DNA from: Desulfovibrio oxyclinae DSM 11498
Lineage (GTDB): Bacteria; Desulfobacterota; Desulfovibrionia; Desulfovibrionales; Desulfovibrionaceae
Length of the DNA stretch: 64,000 bases
NCBI RefSeq assembly: GCF_000375485.1
Contig: NZ_AQXE01000007.1
Span: forward strand, 9,434 to 73,433
Direction of reading: 5' to 3'
A model generated the notes under the pieces. It was not told where the DNA came from and did not search any database. It worked only from the letters and a program-made list of their open reading frames with translations. Positions within the stretch are counted from its first letter, which is position 1, and each line of letters begins with the position of its first letter. Of the stretch, positions 1-8,731 are shown in pieces. The translations under genes were made by a program, and so were the position numbers.

Positions 1-1
1 G

Positions 2-1723
2 GGAATTTACAAGGACGACGCCCGCGACGTGATCGTCAAGGACCTCGAAGCCGCAGGCCATCTGGAAAGCATCGAGGACCATGAGCACAAGGTCGGCGTC
101 TGCTACCGCTGCAAATCCGTCATCGAGCCGCACGTATCCACCCAGTGGTTCGTTTCCATGAAGCCGCTGGCGGAAAAGGCCCGTGCAGCCGTTCCGGAAC
201 GGACCAGGATCCATCCCGAGAACTGGAGCAAAACCTACTACAACTGGCTGGACGAAATTCGCGACTGGTGCATCTCCCGTCAGATCTGGTGGGGGCACCG
301 CATCCCGGCGTGGACCTGCGGCGACTGCGGCGAACTCATCGTCGCCAAGGAAGACCCCACCACCTGCGTCTGCGGCAGCGAAAATCTCGCGCAGGACGAG
401 GACGTGCTCGACACCTGGTTCTCCTCCGCGCTCTGGCCGTTCTCCACACTCGGCTGGCCGGAACAGACCAGAGATCTGGAAAAGTATTACCCGACCTCCT
501 GCCTCGTCACCGGGTTCGATATCCTCTTCTTCTGGGTTGCCAGAATGATGATGATGGGACTGGAGTTCATGGACAAGGTGCCGTTCCACGACGTCTACAT
601 TCATGCGCTGGTCCGTGACGAGAAGGGCAAGAAGATGTCCAAGTCCACCGGCAACGTCATCGACCCGCTGGACATGATCCAGACCTACGGCGCAGACGCC
701 CTGCGCTTCACGCTGACTTCCTTCGCCGCCATGGGCCGCGACATCAAGCTCAGCGAAAAGCGCATCGAAGGCTACAAGCACTTCATGAACAAGATATGGA
801 ACGCGGCGCGCTTCAGCCTCATGAACCTGCCCGAGACCATCCCGGCCGTGGAGCTGTCCGAAAGCGACAGCCTCGCCGACAAGTGGATTCTCAGCCGCCT
901 CGAAGAACTCAAGGTCACCGTCAAGGAAGCCACCGAGACCTATCGCTTCAACGAAATCGCCCAGACCCTTTACAAGTTCATCTGGAGCGAATTCTGCGAC
1001 TGGTATCTCGAAATGGTCAAGCCCGCCCTCTACGGCGAAGACGAGGCCGTCAAGGCCAGAACCCAGCGCGTGCTCTGGACCGTTCTTTCCGAAGTGCTCA
1101 TCCTGCTGCACCCGGTGACCCCGTTCATCACGCAGGAAATCTGGTCCGTGCTGCCGCGCCCCGAAGGCGATGACCGCAGCGACGACATCGCCACGCTCGC
1201 CTATCCGGACATGCGTCCGGAACTGCGCGACGAACAGGCCGAGGCCTGCATGGAACTCTTCATGGGCGTTGTCTCCGGCGTACGCAATATTCGCACCGAG
1301 CTTGTCATCGAGCCCGCCAAGAAGCTCGATCTGTTGGTCAAGACCGTGTCCGACGAGGATCGCGAACTGCTCGAAGCCAACATCGAGCTGATCCGCTCCC
1401 TCGCACGGCTGGAGAACATCACCATCGGCCCGGACGTCGAGGGCCCCAAGGCCTCCGGCTCCACCGTGGTTCAGGGCAACGAAATCTACGTCCCGCTTGA
1501 AGGCGTCGTGGACTTCGACGCCGAACTCGCACGGCTGGACAAGAATATCGCCAAGATCGAAAAGACCAAAGGCGGCGTGTCCAAGAAGCTCTCCAATCCG
1601 GGCTTCATCAACAACGCGCCCGCCGAAGTCGTTGAAAAAGAAAAGGAAAAGCTGGCCGAGATGGAAGAAGATCTGGCCAAGCTCGCAGAACTCAAGGAGC
1701 GCCTGAGCTCCATCGCAGGATAG
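2..1723 (+). CDS. valS: valine--tRNA ligase, C-terminal part (5' end outside window)
   Basis: Charges tRNA-Val with valine in the cytoplasm. The reading frame is open from base 2, so the start and the N-terminal HIGH-motif region lie outside the window; 573 residues are visible. Seen: the class I signature KKMSKS at 629-646, the region just before it that follows the editing domain, a helical anticodon-binding domain, and a charged C-terminal coiled coil (about 1510-1715), which is diagnostic of ValRS rather than IleRS or LeuRS. A hairpin terminator follows directly. The family is about 880 residues, so roughly one third is missing. The family call is secure. Confidence 0.97.
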   Translation, partial: GIYKDDARDVIVKDLEAAGHLESIEDHEHKVGVCYRCKSVIEPHVSTQWFVSMKPLAEKARAAVPERTRIHPENWSKTYYNWLDEIRDWCISRQIWWGHRIPAWTCGDCGELIVAKEDPTTCVCGSENLAQDEDVLDTWFSSALWPFSTLGWPEQTRDLEKYYPTSCLVTGFDILFFWVARMMMMGLEFMDKVPFHDVYIHALVRDEKGKKMSKSTGNVIDPLDMIQTYGADALRFTLTSFAAMGRDIKLSEKRIEGYKHFMNKIWNAARFSLMNLPETIPAVELSESDSLADKWILSRLEELKVTVKEATETYRFNEIAQTLYKFIWSEFCDWYLEMVKPALYGEDEAVKARTQRVLWTVLSEVLILLHPVTPFITQEIWSVLPRPEGDDRSDDIATLAYPDMRPELRDEQAEACMELFMGVVSGVRNIRTELVIEPAKKLDLLVKTVSDEDRELLEANIELIRSLARLENITIGPDVEGPKASGSTVVQGNEIYVPLEGVVDFDAELARLDKNIAKIEKTKGGVSKKLSNPGFINNAPAEVVEKEKEKLAEMEEDLAKLAELKERLSSIAG

Positions 1724-1730
1724 CTTGAAT

Positions 1731-1771
1731 CGATGGGGAGCCTCGGAAAGAGGTTCCCCATCGAATTTTCC
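1731..1771 (+). terminator. intrinsic terminator of valS
   Basis: Inverted repeat CGATGGGGAGCCTC / GAGGTTCCCCATCG with a five-base loop and one G-T pair, followed by AATTTTCCC, 7 bases after the valS stop codon. Confidence 0.8.
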
Positions 1772-2143
1772 CTACAGCCCTTGATGCGGGCCAATTGAAT
1801 GCGCGAAAGTGCATGAAGACCCGTATTTGCGGCTTGTGAAAAGTGGGTTGGACCTGCTAGGAACGGTCGAGTCGTCGGACCGGAGACCGCCGGTGCCTTC
1901 GGCGAGCAGGGCGCTGCCCTGCACCCGGCAAAGGGGTGGGCCCCCTTTGCAATCCCTGTCTTGTTTCGGCAAGGCACCCGGTCAGGGCCGTCGCTTTCGC
2001 GATCGTCCCTGCCCGTGTACCTTCCCGAAACGGGGTGTGTCAGAGGGATGGTTTGATATTTGTGAGTCCCCGGGCGCCGCCAGGTCGGTATCCGCTTTCC
2101 CGGGCGGTGTGCAGCGGCGCAAGATAAGACGTTTTGGGGATTC

Positions 2144-2171
2144 TCAAGGACCTTTTGGAAAAGGTCCTTGA
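2144..2171. repeat. 28-base perfect palindrome, repeat copy 1
   Basis: TCAAGGACCTTTT and AAAAGGTCCTTGA flank a GG centre, giving a 13-bp perfect stem. It resembles a terminator stem but no T-tract follows; the GCCGCCGGAGGC box follows instead. Confidence 0.9.
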
Positions 2172-2439
2172 GCCGCCGGAGGCCGTTTATGCCTTCGGCG
2201 AGCAGGGCGCTGCCCTGCACCCGGCAAAGGGGCGGGCCCCCTTTGCAATCCCTGTCTTGTTTCGGCAAGGCACCCGGTCAGGGCCGTCGCTTTCGCGATC
2301 GTCTCAGCCCGTGCACCTTCCCGAAACGGGGTGTGTCAGAGGGATGGTTTGATATTTGTGAGTCCCCGTGCGCCGCCAGGTCGATATCCGCTTTCCCGAG
2401 CGGTGTGCAGCGGCGCAAGATAAGACGTTTTGGGGATTC

Positions 2440-2467
2440 TCAAGGACCTTTTGGAAAAGGTCCTTGA
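2440..2467. repeat. 28-base perfect palindrome, repeat copy 2
   Basis: Same palindrome as at 2144, displaced by exactly 296 bases, again followed by the GCCGCCGGAGGC box. Confidence 0.9.
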
Positions 2468-2734
2468 GCCGCCGGAGGCCGTTTATGCCCTCGGCGAGCA
2501 GGGCGCTGCCCTGCACCCGGCAAAGGGGCGGGTCCCCTTTGCACCCCTGTCTTGTTTCGGCAAGGCATCCGGTCGGGGCTGTCGCTTTCGCGATCGTCCC
2601 TGCTCATGCACCTTCCCGAAACGGGGTGTGTCAGAGGGATGGTTTGATATTTGTGAGTCCCCGGGCGCCGCTAGGTCGGTATCCGCTTTCCCGGGCGGTG
2701 TGTAGCGGCGCAAGATAAGACGTTTTGGGGATTC

Positions 2735-2762
2735 TCAAGGACCTTTTGGAAAAGGTCCTTGA
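2735..2762. repeat. 28-base perfect palindrome, repeat copy 3
   Basis: Third copy of the palindrome. After the following GCCGCCGGAGGC box (ending 2774) the repeat breaks off into unrelated sequence. Confidence 0.9.
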
Positions 2763-2914
2763 GCCGCCGGAGGCATTACCGGCGACGAGAGGGACTGCCG
2801 TTGGGAGCTTGCGGCTTGTCCGACTGGTACAAGGCTACAGGCCGGGGTCTTCAGGGAGCCCGGTATTCATCATTTTGGGAGGTGCGTCGTCTCTACTCGC
2901 AAGGAGGATGGACG

Positions 2915-2975
2915 AGGTGTCTTTCGAATATATTCAAGAGCTTTTTTGAAGGGGCTTTCTAGCTCCCGGAGGCAA
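2915..2975. repeat. degenerate relative of the repeat end, next to cobA
   Basis: The stretch running from TTTCGAATATATTCAAGAGC through GAAGGGGCTTTCTAGCTC to CCCGGAGGCAATA has the layout of the palindrome and GGAGGC box that end each 296-bp unit, but the stem is decayed. Its GGAGGC sits just upstream of the cobA start and probably serves as the ribosome-binding site. Base-by-base homology to the repeat is an inference. Confidence 0.45.
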
Positions 2976-2981
2976 TAAGCG

Positions 2982-4487
2982 ATGTCCACAGTGTATCTTG
3001 TCGGTGCCGGACCGGGCGATCCCGGAATGCTGACTCTGAAGGCAAAGGAAGTGATCGAGACGTGCGACGTCATGATCTATGACTACCTTGCCAACGCCGA
3101 TTTTCTGAAGTGGTGCAAGGAGGATTGCGAGATCCTCTATGTCGGCAAGAAGGGCGGGGATCATACCCTGCCGCAGGATAAGATCAACGAGCTGATCATC
3201 GAAAAGGCCCGGACCGGTAAGACCATTTGCCGTCTCAAGGGCGGTGATCCGTACGTTTTCGGCCGCGGCGGCGAGGAAGCCGAGGAGCTGGTCGAGGCCG
3301 GTATCGATTTCGAGGTGGTGCCGGGCATCACCGCCGGCGTTGCTGCTCCGGCGTACGCGGGCATCCCCGTGACGCACCGGGACCACACCACCAGCGTATG
3401 TTTCATCACCGGACACGAGGACCCCACCAAGGAGAAATCCGGCCATAACTGGTCGGTGTATGGTCAGTCCAACTCCACTCTGGTATTTTACATGGGCGTG
3501 AAGAACCTGCCCATGATCGCGGAAAATCTCATGAAGAACGGGCGCGCGGCCGATACGCCGGTGGCGCTGGTTCGTTGGGGCACCCGTTGCGAGCAGACCT
3601 CCATGGTTTCCACGCTGGAGAATGTGGCCGAGGATGCCGCCGAGCGCGGATTCAAGGCTCCTTCCATCATTGTGGTGGGCGGCGTCTGCTCCCTGCACGA
3701 CAAGCTTGGATGGTTCGAGAAGAAGCCGCTTCTGGGACAGGGGGTGGTTGTCACCCGCGCTCGCGAGCAGGCCAGCGGCATGGTCAAGACCATGCGCGAC
3801 CTGGGCGCCTGCGTGTACGAATTTCCGACCATTTCCATCAATCCGTTGGAGAATGCCGACGAGGTCGAAGAGCACGCGTTGCAGCTCGGTCGCTGGGACT
3901 GGGTGATCTTCACTTCGGTCAACGGCGTGAAGCACTTCTGGCAGCACCTGCGTAATGCAGGTCTCGATGCCCGTCAGTTCGGCGGCATCAATGTGGCGGC
4001 CATCGGTCCGGCCACGGCCAACGCCCTGCGCGATCGCGGTATCAATCCCGACTTCGTGCCCAAGAAGTACGTTGCCGAGCACGTGGTCAAGGGCCTGCTG
4101 GACCTGGACATCGCGGGCAAGAAGGTGCTCATTCCCCGTGCCCGCGTGGCGCGTGAGATTCTGCCCGCCGAGTTGACCCGCGCCAAGTGTGACGTGAAGG
4201 TCCTGCCGGTCTACGAGACGACTCTCGCGGAAGAGAGCGGCGCCGAGATCGAAAAGGCGCTTGAAGAGGGCAGGATTCAATATGTCACCTTCACTTCTTC
4301 GAGCACGGTGGAAAACTTCTTCCAGCTCGTGAAGGCCGAAAAAGTGCAGGATTGTCCGCACGTCAAGATGGCCTGCATCGGTCCCGTCACAGCGAAAACG
4401 CTGCGGGACTACGGGCTGACACCGGACATTCAGCCGGAAGACTACACCATTCCGGGACTGGTACAGTCCATACTTGACGACAAGTAG
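2982..4487 (+). CDS. cobA-hemD: bifunctional uroporphyrinogen-III C-methyltransferase / uroporphyrinogen-III synthase
   Basis: The C-terminal half (about 250-501) is HemD-like and cyclises hydroxymethylbilane to uroporphyrinogen III. The N-terminal half (about 1-245) is an SAM-dependent methyltransferase making precorrin-2, the branch to siroheme, cobalamin and, in sulfate reducers, alternative heme. Seen: VGAGPGDPGMLTLKA at residues 7-21, GGDPYVFGRGGEE at 87-99 and a PGITAGVAAPAYAGIPVTHRD stretch, all classic CobA motifs. At 501 residues it matches the known fused form. ATG 2982 is preceded by GGAGGC. A terminator follows, so it is probably transcribed alone or from upstream of the repeat block. 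Siroheme is needed by dissimilatory sulfite reductase. Confidence 0.96.
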   Translation: MSTVYLVGAGPGDPGMLTLKAKEVIETCDVMIYDYLANADFLKWCKEDCEILYVGKKGGDHTLPQDKINELIIEKARTGKTICRLKGGDPYVFGRGGEEAEELVEAGIDFEVVPGITAGVAAPAYAGIPVTHRDHTTSVCFITGHEDPTKEKSGHNWSVYGQSNSTLVFYMGVKNLPMIAENLMKNGRAADTPVALVRWGTRCEQTSMVSTLENVAEDAAERGFKAPSIIVVGGVCSLHDKLGWFEKKPLLGQGVVVTRAREQASGMVKTMRDLGACVYEFPTISINPLENADEVEEHALQLGRWDWVIFTSVNGVKHFWQHLRNAGLDARQFGGINVAAIGPATANALRDRGINPDFVPKKYVAEHVVKGLLDLDIAGKKVLIPRARVAREILPAELTRAKCDVKVLPVYETTLAEESGAEIEKALEEGRIQYVTFTSSSTVENFFQLVKAEKVQDCPHVKMACIGPVTAKTLRDYGLTPDIQPEDYTIPGLVQSILDDK

Positions 4488-4494
4488 CCGACTC

Positions 4495-4536
4495 CGGGCC
4501 GGGACGCTCTCCAGCGCTCCGGCCCGTTTCTCTTGA
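4495..4536 (+). terminator. intrinsic terminator of cobA-hemD
   Basis: Stem CGGGCCGGGACGCT / AGCGCTCCGGCCCG with a short loop and a two-base mismatch, followed by TTTCTCTT, 8 bases after the stop. Confidence 0.75.
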
Positions 4537-4718
4537 TCCTGCGGTTGCGGTCCGCTCCGCATCCAGACGCGTCCACGAGTGGCCCCGGAGCGCTTCAGGA
4601 ATTATTCCCGAAGGTTCCGGAAATCGGCGCAAAATGGAGCCCGGATGGATTTGGCGTTTGTCAGAGCGCGGTTGCGCGTGTTACCTCTTAGACCATTATA
4701 AACCGTTCATGGAAGCTG

Positions 4719-5558
4719 ATGGTAGTTCCTCCTAAACATATCCGCCACGCCCGCAAACGGCTTTTCATAGCGCTCATCAGCGGCGCGTGCTTCGTTGTGT
4801 GTCTGCTGCTTGCCGCGCTGTGGGTGGTGCCCTACATCGGGCTGGACAACATTCACCCTTCTGCGAAGTGGATACTCGGAGCGCTCGTGGTGGTGCTGGG
4901 CGGCATGGTCTGCGTGGCCTACTGGGGATTGTTCCTCAACATCGTGCTCAAGCGGCCCCTGCCGGGCTCCCGACGCTTCAGGGGGCTGACGGTCAAGCTT
5001 TTTCTGCCGCTGATGGTGCTCATAGGCCGTATGCTGGGCATCGAAAAGAAGTCGATCCTGCTGTCCTTCATCAGCGTGAACAACGAACTGGTGCTTGCGG
5101 AGGCGGAGCGGTACGATCCGGACCGCGTCCTGCTGCTGATGCCGCACTGCCTGCAGTCCAGCCGCTGCTCGAAACGGCTGACCTACGATGTCAACAACTG
5201 CAAACGCTGCGGCGAATGCCCCATTGCCGGGCTGCTGGATATTCACGATCGGTACGGCGTGCATCTCGCCATTGCCACCGGCGGCACCATCGCCCGGCGC
5301 ATCGTGGTGCAGCTTCGACCCAAGCTGATCATCGCCGTGGCCTGCCAGCGCGATCTGGCCAGTGGGATTCAGGATACGTATCCGCTGCCGGTTTTCGGCG
5401 TGCTCAACGAGCGACCGCACGGCCCGTGTCTCGACACCACCGTTGCGCTTGGCCGGGTGGAGGAGGCCTTGCAGCGATTTCTCAATGAGGACGCTCTCGC
5501 CGGGGTCGAAGGGCCACGAGGCTCGGCTATCGGGACGGGGCAGGCCGTCAACCTCTGA
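4719..5558 (+). CDS. DUF116 family membrane protein
   Basis: 279 residues. Two hydrophobic segments (about 14-40 and 50-76) anchor it in the membrane; the rest is probably cytoplasmic. A cysteine-rich site follows: C144, C150, then CKRCGEC (C161, C164, C167), suggesting a metal or Fe-S site. This layout is typical of the DUF116 family, whose reaction is unknown to me. The start ATG 4719 has a weak GGAAG site. rsmB follows 102 bases downstream on the same strand, so co-transcription is plausible. The 180 bases upstream hold no gene that I can see. Family call is good; function unknown. Confidence 0.8.
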   Translation: MVVPPKHIRHARKRLFIALISGACFVVCLLLAALWVVPYIGLDNIHPSAKWILGALVVVLGGMVCVAYWGLFLNIVLKRPLPGSRRFRGLTVKLFLPLMVLIGRMLGIEKKSILLSFISVNNELVLAEAERYDPDRVLLLMPHCLQSSRCSKRLTYDVNNCKRCGECPIAGLLDIHDRYGVHLAIATGGTIARRIVVQLRPKLIIAVACQRDLASGIQDTYPLPVFGVLNERPHGPCLDTTVALGRVEEALQRFLNEDALAGVEGPRGSAIGTGQAVNL

Positions 5559-5660
5559 TTGTTTCAAGACGGTCGGCTGCGTGACGCTTTCTCTGAAGCA
5601 AGGCGCGCCTGACCATGATATTTGTTTCGCGAGAAATACTTTCAAGGAAAAGGAGATCCG

Positions 5661-6950
5661 GTGTCCAAAGCCGCTCACAAGTCCAAGGTGAAGAACAGGC
5701 CGCTGCCGCCCGCGCGTGCTGCGGCGCTGGAGGCGTTGCAGCGTTGTCTGGGGCAGGGATGCGACATTCAGGCCGCGCTCGACGAAGCCCTGAAGGGCAA
5801 GAACCTTGACCCGCGCGATGCGGCGCTGGCCACAGAACTGGCCTATGGCTATCTGCGGCTCAAAGGCCGCGTTGAGTACGTGCTTTCCGGGTTCGTCAAG
5901 GAGCTGGACCGGATTCCGGACCGTTTTCTCATGGCTCTGGGCGTTGCGGCGTACGAGATTCTGTACCTTGACCGGGTTCCCTCATACGCTTCCGTTGACT
6001 GGGCGGTGGAGTTTGCCAAGAGCAAGCCGGGCGCGAGGCTCTCGGGGTTGTTCAATGCCGTGTTGCGCCGCGTTTCGGAGTTGGGCGCGGACGTGCATGA
6101 AGTTTCCTATTATGACGACGGTTCCGAGCTCGTTGAAGTCTGGAGTCGCTATTATTCCTGCCCGACATGGATCGTGCGGATGTGGCTTGATGCCTATGGC
6201 GAGAAGAAGGCGCAGAAATATCTCGCGGCGCAGGTGCAGCCACCGGCGCTCGGGGTCACCCTCTGGGGACGCGAGGACGCGGATGAGTTGTTCGGGGTGC
6301 TCGCGGGACGTGAGGACCTTCTGGACATTGAAGGCTACTCTTTCGCCTTCCGTCCGGGCGTGTCCCTGCAGAAAATTTCGCCGCCGCTGGAACGTCGCAG
6401 CTTCGCCTCGCGTCAGGCGCTGGAAGCCTTGTATCCCGAACAGTGGCCCACGCCCGTGTGGGATGCCTGCTCCGGGCGCGGCGGCAAGACTCGTGTGTTG
6501 CTGGAGAAGGGAATCGGCCCGCTGTACGCCAGTGACGTGCACATGGGACGGCTCAAGGCCTTGCGCGAGGGAATGCCTGAAGTGGGCGCGTTTCGCGCCA
6601 GAGCCGATGCGGGGGCGCCGCTCAGGGACATGGGCACCGTGCTGCTCGACCTTCCGTGCTCAGGACTCGGCGTGCTCTCGCGGCGGCCGGACGCCAAGTG
6701 GCGGCGCAGCCAGAAGGACATCGCTTCGCTCATCAAGCTGCAGACGGACATCATGGATGCCGCGGCCGAGGCGCTTCGTCCCGGTGGAAAGCTGGCCGTC
6801 ATCACCTGCACGCTCAATCCCGACGAGAACGAGAAGCTCATCGAAGGCTTTCTTGAAAGAAATCCCGGCGCAAGCGAGACAGTACGCTGGACCACCCCGC
6901 TTAATGCCGGACTGGGCGAATTCTTCTTTGCTTCACTGATCGAAAAATAG
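5661..6950 (+). CDS. rsmB: 16S rRNA (cytosine-C5)-methyltransferase RsmB
   Basis: Methylates C967 (E. coli numbering) of 16S rRNA with SAM. GTG 5661 is preferred over ATG 5622 because AGGAG lies 5 bases before it and the extra 13 residues are not family-like; this gives 429 residues. N-terminal NusB-like RNA-binding helical domain (about 15-150), C-terminal Rossmann methyltransferase. Seen: DLPCSGLG with C333, which releases product, and ITCTLNPDEN with catalytic C383, the two cysteines of the Nop2/RsmB family. The SAM loop reads WDACSGRGGKT (usually ACAAPGGKT). It ends close to the convergent lipoprotein gene. Confidence 0.92.
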   Translation: MSKAAHKSKVKNRPLPPARAAALEALQRCLGQGCDIQAALDEALKGKNLDPRDAALATELAYGYLRLKGRVEYVLSGFVKELDRIPDRFLMALGVAAYEILYLDRVPSYASVDWAVEFAKSKPGARLSGLFNAVLRRVSELGADVHEVSYYDDGSELVEVWSRYYSCPTWIVRMWLDAYGEKKAQKYLAAQVQPPALGVTLWGREDADELFGVLAGREDLLDIEGYSFAFRPGVSLQKISPPLERRSFASRQALEALYPEQWPTPVWDACSGRGGKTRVLLEKGIGPLYASDVHMGRLKALREGMPEVGAFRARADAGAPLRDMGTVLLDLPCSGLGVLSRRPDAKWRRSQKDIASLIKLQTDIMDAAAEALRPGGKLAVITCTLNPDENEKLIEGFLERNPGASETVRWTTPLNAGLGEFFFASLIEK

Positions 6951-6983
6951 GGCAAACGGGGCGGCTAGCCGGCCGCCTCTGCT

Positions 6984-7811
6984 TTAGCTGATTCGCTCGA
7001 TATCCAGAAATTCCGTGGTCGCCGTGTGAACCTTGAATCGGTGGCCGTTGATTTCGATCAGCGGTGCTCCAAGGGGCACGGTAACCTTCTCACGGCTCAT
7101 GACCTTGGGCCGGCTTCCGCCCTTGAGTTTTCTCACCTCGAAAAGAATGCTCATGCCCTGTTTACCCTCGAAACGAATGACGTAATGCCGTTCCGAAGAG
7201 GGGATAACCCGGGTACGGATCACGTCCTGGAACCGGACATTGACCGGGTGAATCTCAGCGGGTTGGTTGCGGAAGACACCGGGCGTGCCGGTGGGTTGAT
7301 GGAAGGTGCGTGAGAGAGTGCCATTGCCGTCCACAGCCACGATATAGGAGTCGAGCAGCAAGACGTCGGTGCCGTGCGATGTCTTGAGCTTTTCGTAGGA
7401 AACGTTGGAATAGCCCTGAAGGGTTCGCTCAGCTCCGTCAGGCGATCCACCCGGCAGCTTTACGGTGAAGTCTCGGGAGGCCTGCATCTTCGGCAGTGTC
7501 AGCACTTCTTCATCGTATTTGAGAATGCGCAGGATGTCGGTCCCGGCCGGGAAGGATTTGCGGGTGTCTGTGGCGAGGCTCTCGGAGCGCACCTTGCGCA
7601 CCTTGCGACGGGAAATGTTTTCCAGAAAGCCCACCGTCATGCGTACTTCGCCCGGCGCGAGCGGGGATTCTTGTTCCACTTGCGCGGGGGGCTCGTCAGG
7701 CGGTTGCACGTCGGAAGCCTGCCGTACGCAGCCGGTAAGCGCCAACAGGGACGCCGTCAGGACCGTCAGCGTCATCAGCAGGCATCTAGGACGCAAATGC
7801 TTCCATTGCAT
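6984..7811 (-). CDS. lipoprotein of unknown function in the ATP-grasp/transglutaminase cluster
   Basis: 275 residues from ATG 7811. A type II signal peptide is clear: basic start, hydrophobic stretch 11-24, lipobox LTGC with lipidated C28. A proline-rich linker follows (about 33-50), then a predicted beta-rich periplasmic domain that I do not recognise. The frame continues upstream but the lipobox decides the start. It is last of four minus-strand genes and overlaps the 3' end of the ATP-grasp gene by 26 bases, so it is very likely translated with it. It could be a substrate or a periplasmic partner of that system; this is inference only. Confidence 0.82.
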   Translation of the reverse strand: MQWKHLRPRCLLMTLTVLTASLLALTGCVRQASDVQPPDEPPAQVEQESPLAPGEVRMTVGFLENISRRKVRKVRSESLATDTRKSFPAGTDILRILKYDEEVLTLPKMQASRDFTVKLPGGSPDGAERTLQGYSNVSYEKLKTSHGTDVLLLDSYIVAVDGNGTLSRTFHQPTGTPGVFRNQPAEIHPVNVRFQDVIRTRVIPSSERHYVIRFEGKQGMSILFEVRKLKGGSRPKVMSREKVTVPLGAPLIEINGHRFKVHTATTEFLDIERIS

Positions 7812-8727
7812 AGTCAATCCGTTGTTCTTCCGTTTCGAGAGATTGGTGAACCGCGTCCACGCTGTCCAGCCGGTGTCGCAATCCAGCGCGGTTGGCAACC
7901 TGAATCGCCAGCCCCGGACGCGCGTTGAGTTCCAGTATGAGCGGTCCCTGCGTTTTGTCCAGCACGATGTCCACCCCGAGATAGCCTAGACCGGTGACGG
8001 TGTAGCCGAGCGCCGCCTGTTTCAGCAGCTCCCGCCAGTCCGGTATGGCGACGCCGCCGATCGGATTGAGCGTGTCAGGGTGCGTGTCACAGCCTGCGTT
8101 CTTCCACACGGCGGTAGTGGTCATCCCGGTGTGCATGTCGATGCCGCAGCCCATGGCGCCCTGATGCAGGTTGGCTTTTCCGTCCGACTCGCGGGTGGGC
8201 AGCCGAAGCATGGCCATGACCGGAACACCCTTGTAAACGATGATCCGAATGTCCGGCACGCCTTGATAAGCGATGTCCCGGAAAACCGGGGAGAACTGCA
8301 CGCAGTATTCAACCATGGCGCGGTCCGGCATCCCGCCGAGACTGTACATCCCGCTGAGGATGTTGAGGATGTGAAATGAAATGGACTCGGCGGAGACCAG
8401 CGAATCGTCGGGTTTTCGGAAGCTGTGGCCCAGCTTGCCGGTGATGACCATGATGCCGTTTCCGCCAGCGCCCCGTGCGGGTTTGACCACGAACGAGTCG
8501 TGCCGCTCCAGCAGTTCGGGCAGCCTCTTGAGCTCGTGCTGAGAGCGGAATATCCCGTACAGTTCCGGCACGTTCAGCCCGGCGGATTCGGTCAGCCGTT
8601 TCGTGGTGATCTTGTCGTCCACGAGCGGATAGAGCGGCCGGGGATTGTGGGGCAACACATATCCGGCATTGCGGGAGTTGAGGCCGACCACGCCGAGCGA
8701 GCGGAGTTTTCTGAACCAGCCGAGCAT
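7786..8727 (-). CDS. RimK-related ATP-grasp ligase (alpha-L-glutamate ligase-like)
   Basis: 313 residues. The ATP-grasp fold is visible: a nucleotide-lysine segment SFVVKPARGAGGNGIMVI near residue 80, and the Mg-binding end with LGVDIVLDK and LILELNARPGL near 265-285. RimK-type enzymes join amino acids such as glutamate to a carboxyl group using ATP. No ribosomal S6 or coenzyme F420 context is present. Instead it sits 4 bases after the inactive-transglutaminase gene in a cluster also holding a retropepsin-like protease. Such clusters are known from comparative genomics, with a proposed role in peptide or protein tagging at the envelope. Cytoplasmic; exact substrate unknown. Confidence 0.85.
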   Translation of the reverse strand: MLGWFRKLRSLGVVGLNSRNAGYVLPHNPRPLYPLVDDKITTKRLTESAGLNVPELYGIFRSQHELKRLPELLERHDSFVVKPARGAGGNGIMVITGKLGHSFRKPDDSLVSAESISFHILNILSGMYSLGGMPDRAMVEYCVQFSPVFRDIAYQGVPDIRIIVYKGVPVMAMLRLPTRESDGKANLHQGAMGCGIDMHTGMTTTAVWKNAGCDTHPDTLNPIGGVAIPDWRELLKQAALGYTVTGLGYLGVDIVLDKTQGPLILELNARPGLAIQVANRAGLRHRLDSVDAVHQSLETEEQRIDYAMEAFAS

Positions 8728-8731
8728 GATC

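Larger units (their letters stand above)
1895..2774. repeat. three tandem copies of a 296-bp non-coding repeat
   Basis: Copies begin at 1895, 2191 and 2487, a period of exactly 296 bases; the third is one base shorter. Copies are nearly identical, differing at scattered positions. Each unit holds, in order: a GC-rich hairpin segment (GCAGGGCGCTGCCCTGC), a second hairpin around AAAGGGG/CCCCTTT, a segment containing TTTCGCGATCG, a conserved segment with GATGGTTTGATATTTGTGAG, and a 28-base palindrome. Short open frames occur on both strands but lack ribosome sites and change between copies, so I read the block as non-coding. Degenerate relatives lie just downstream and, inverted, at 37.7-38.3 kb. 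Confidence 0.93.

Noticed and set aside
1486..2268. Long minus-strand reading frame across the valS end and the repeats
   Set aside because: It overlaps conserved ValRS coding sequence and repeats its own protein text with each repeat unit; no ribosome site.
1895..2774. CRISPR array
   Set aside because: Repeats are 296 bases with no short repeats and no unique spacers; no cas genes.
1809..2962. Several Arg/Pro-rich frames inside the tandem repeats
   Set aside because: They arise on both strands from GC-rich repeat DNA, shift frame between copies and match no family.
2934..4562. 542-codon minus-strand frame opposite cobA-hemD
   Set aside because: Antisense shadow of a clearly conserved gene; typical of GC-rich coding DNA.
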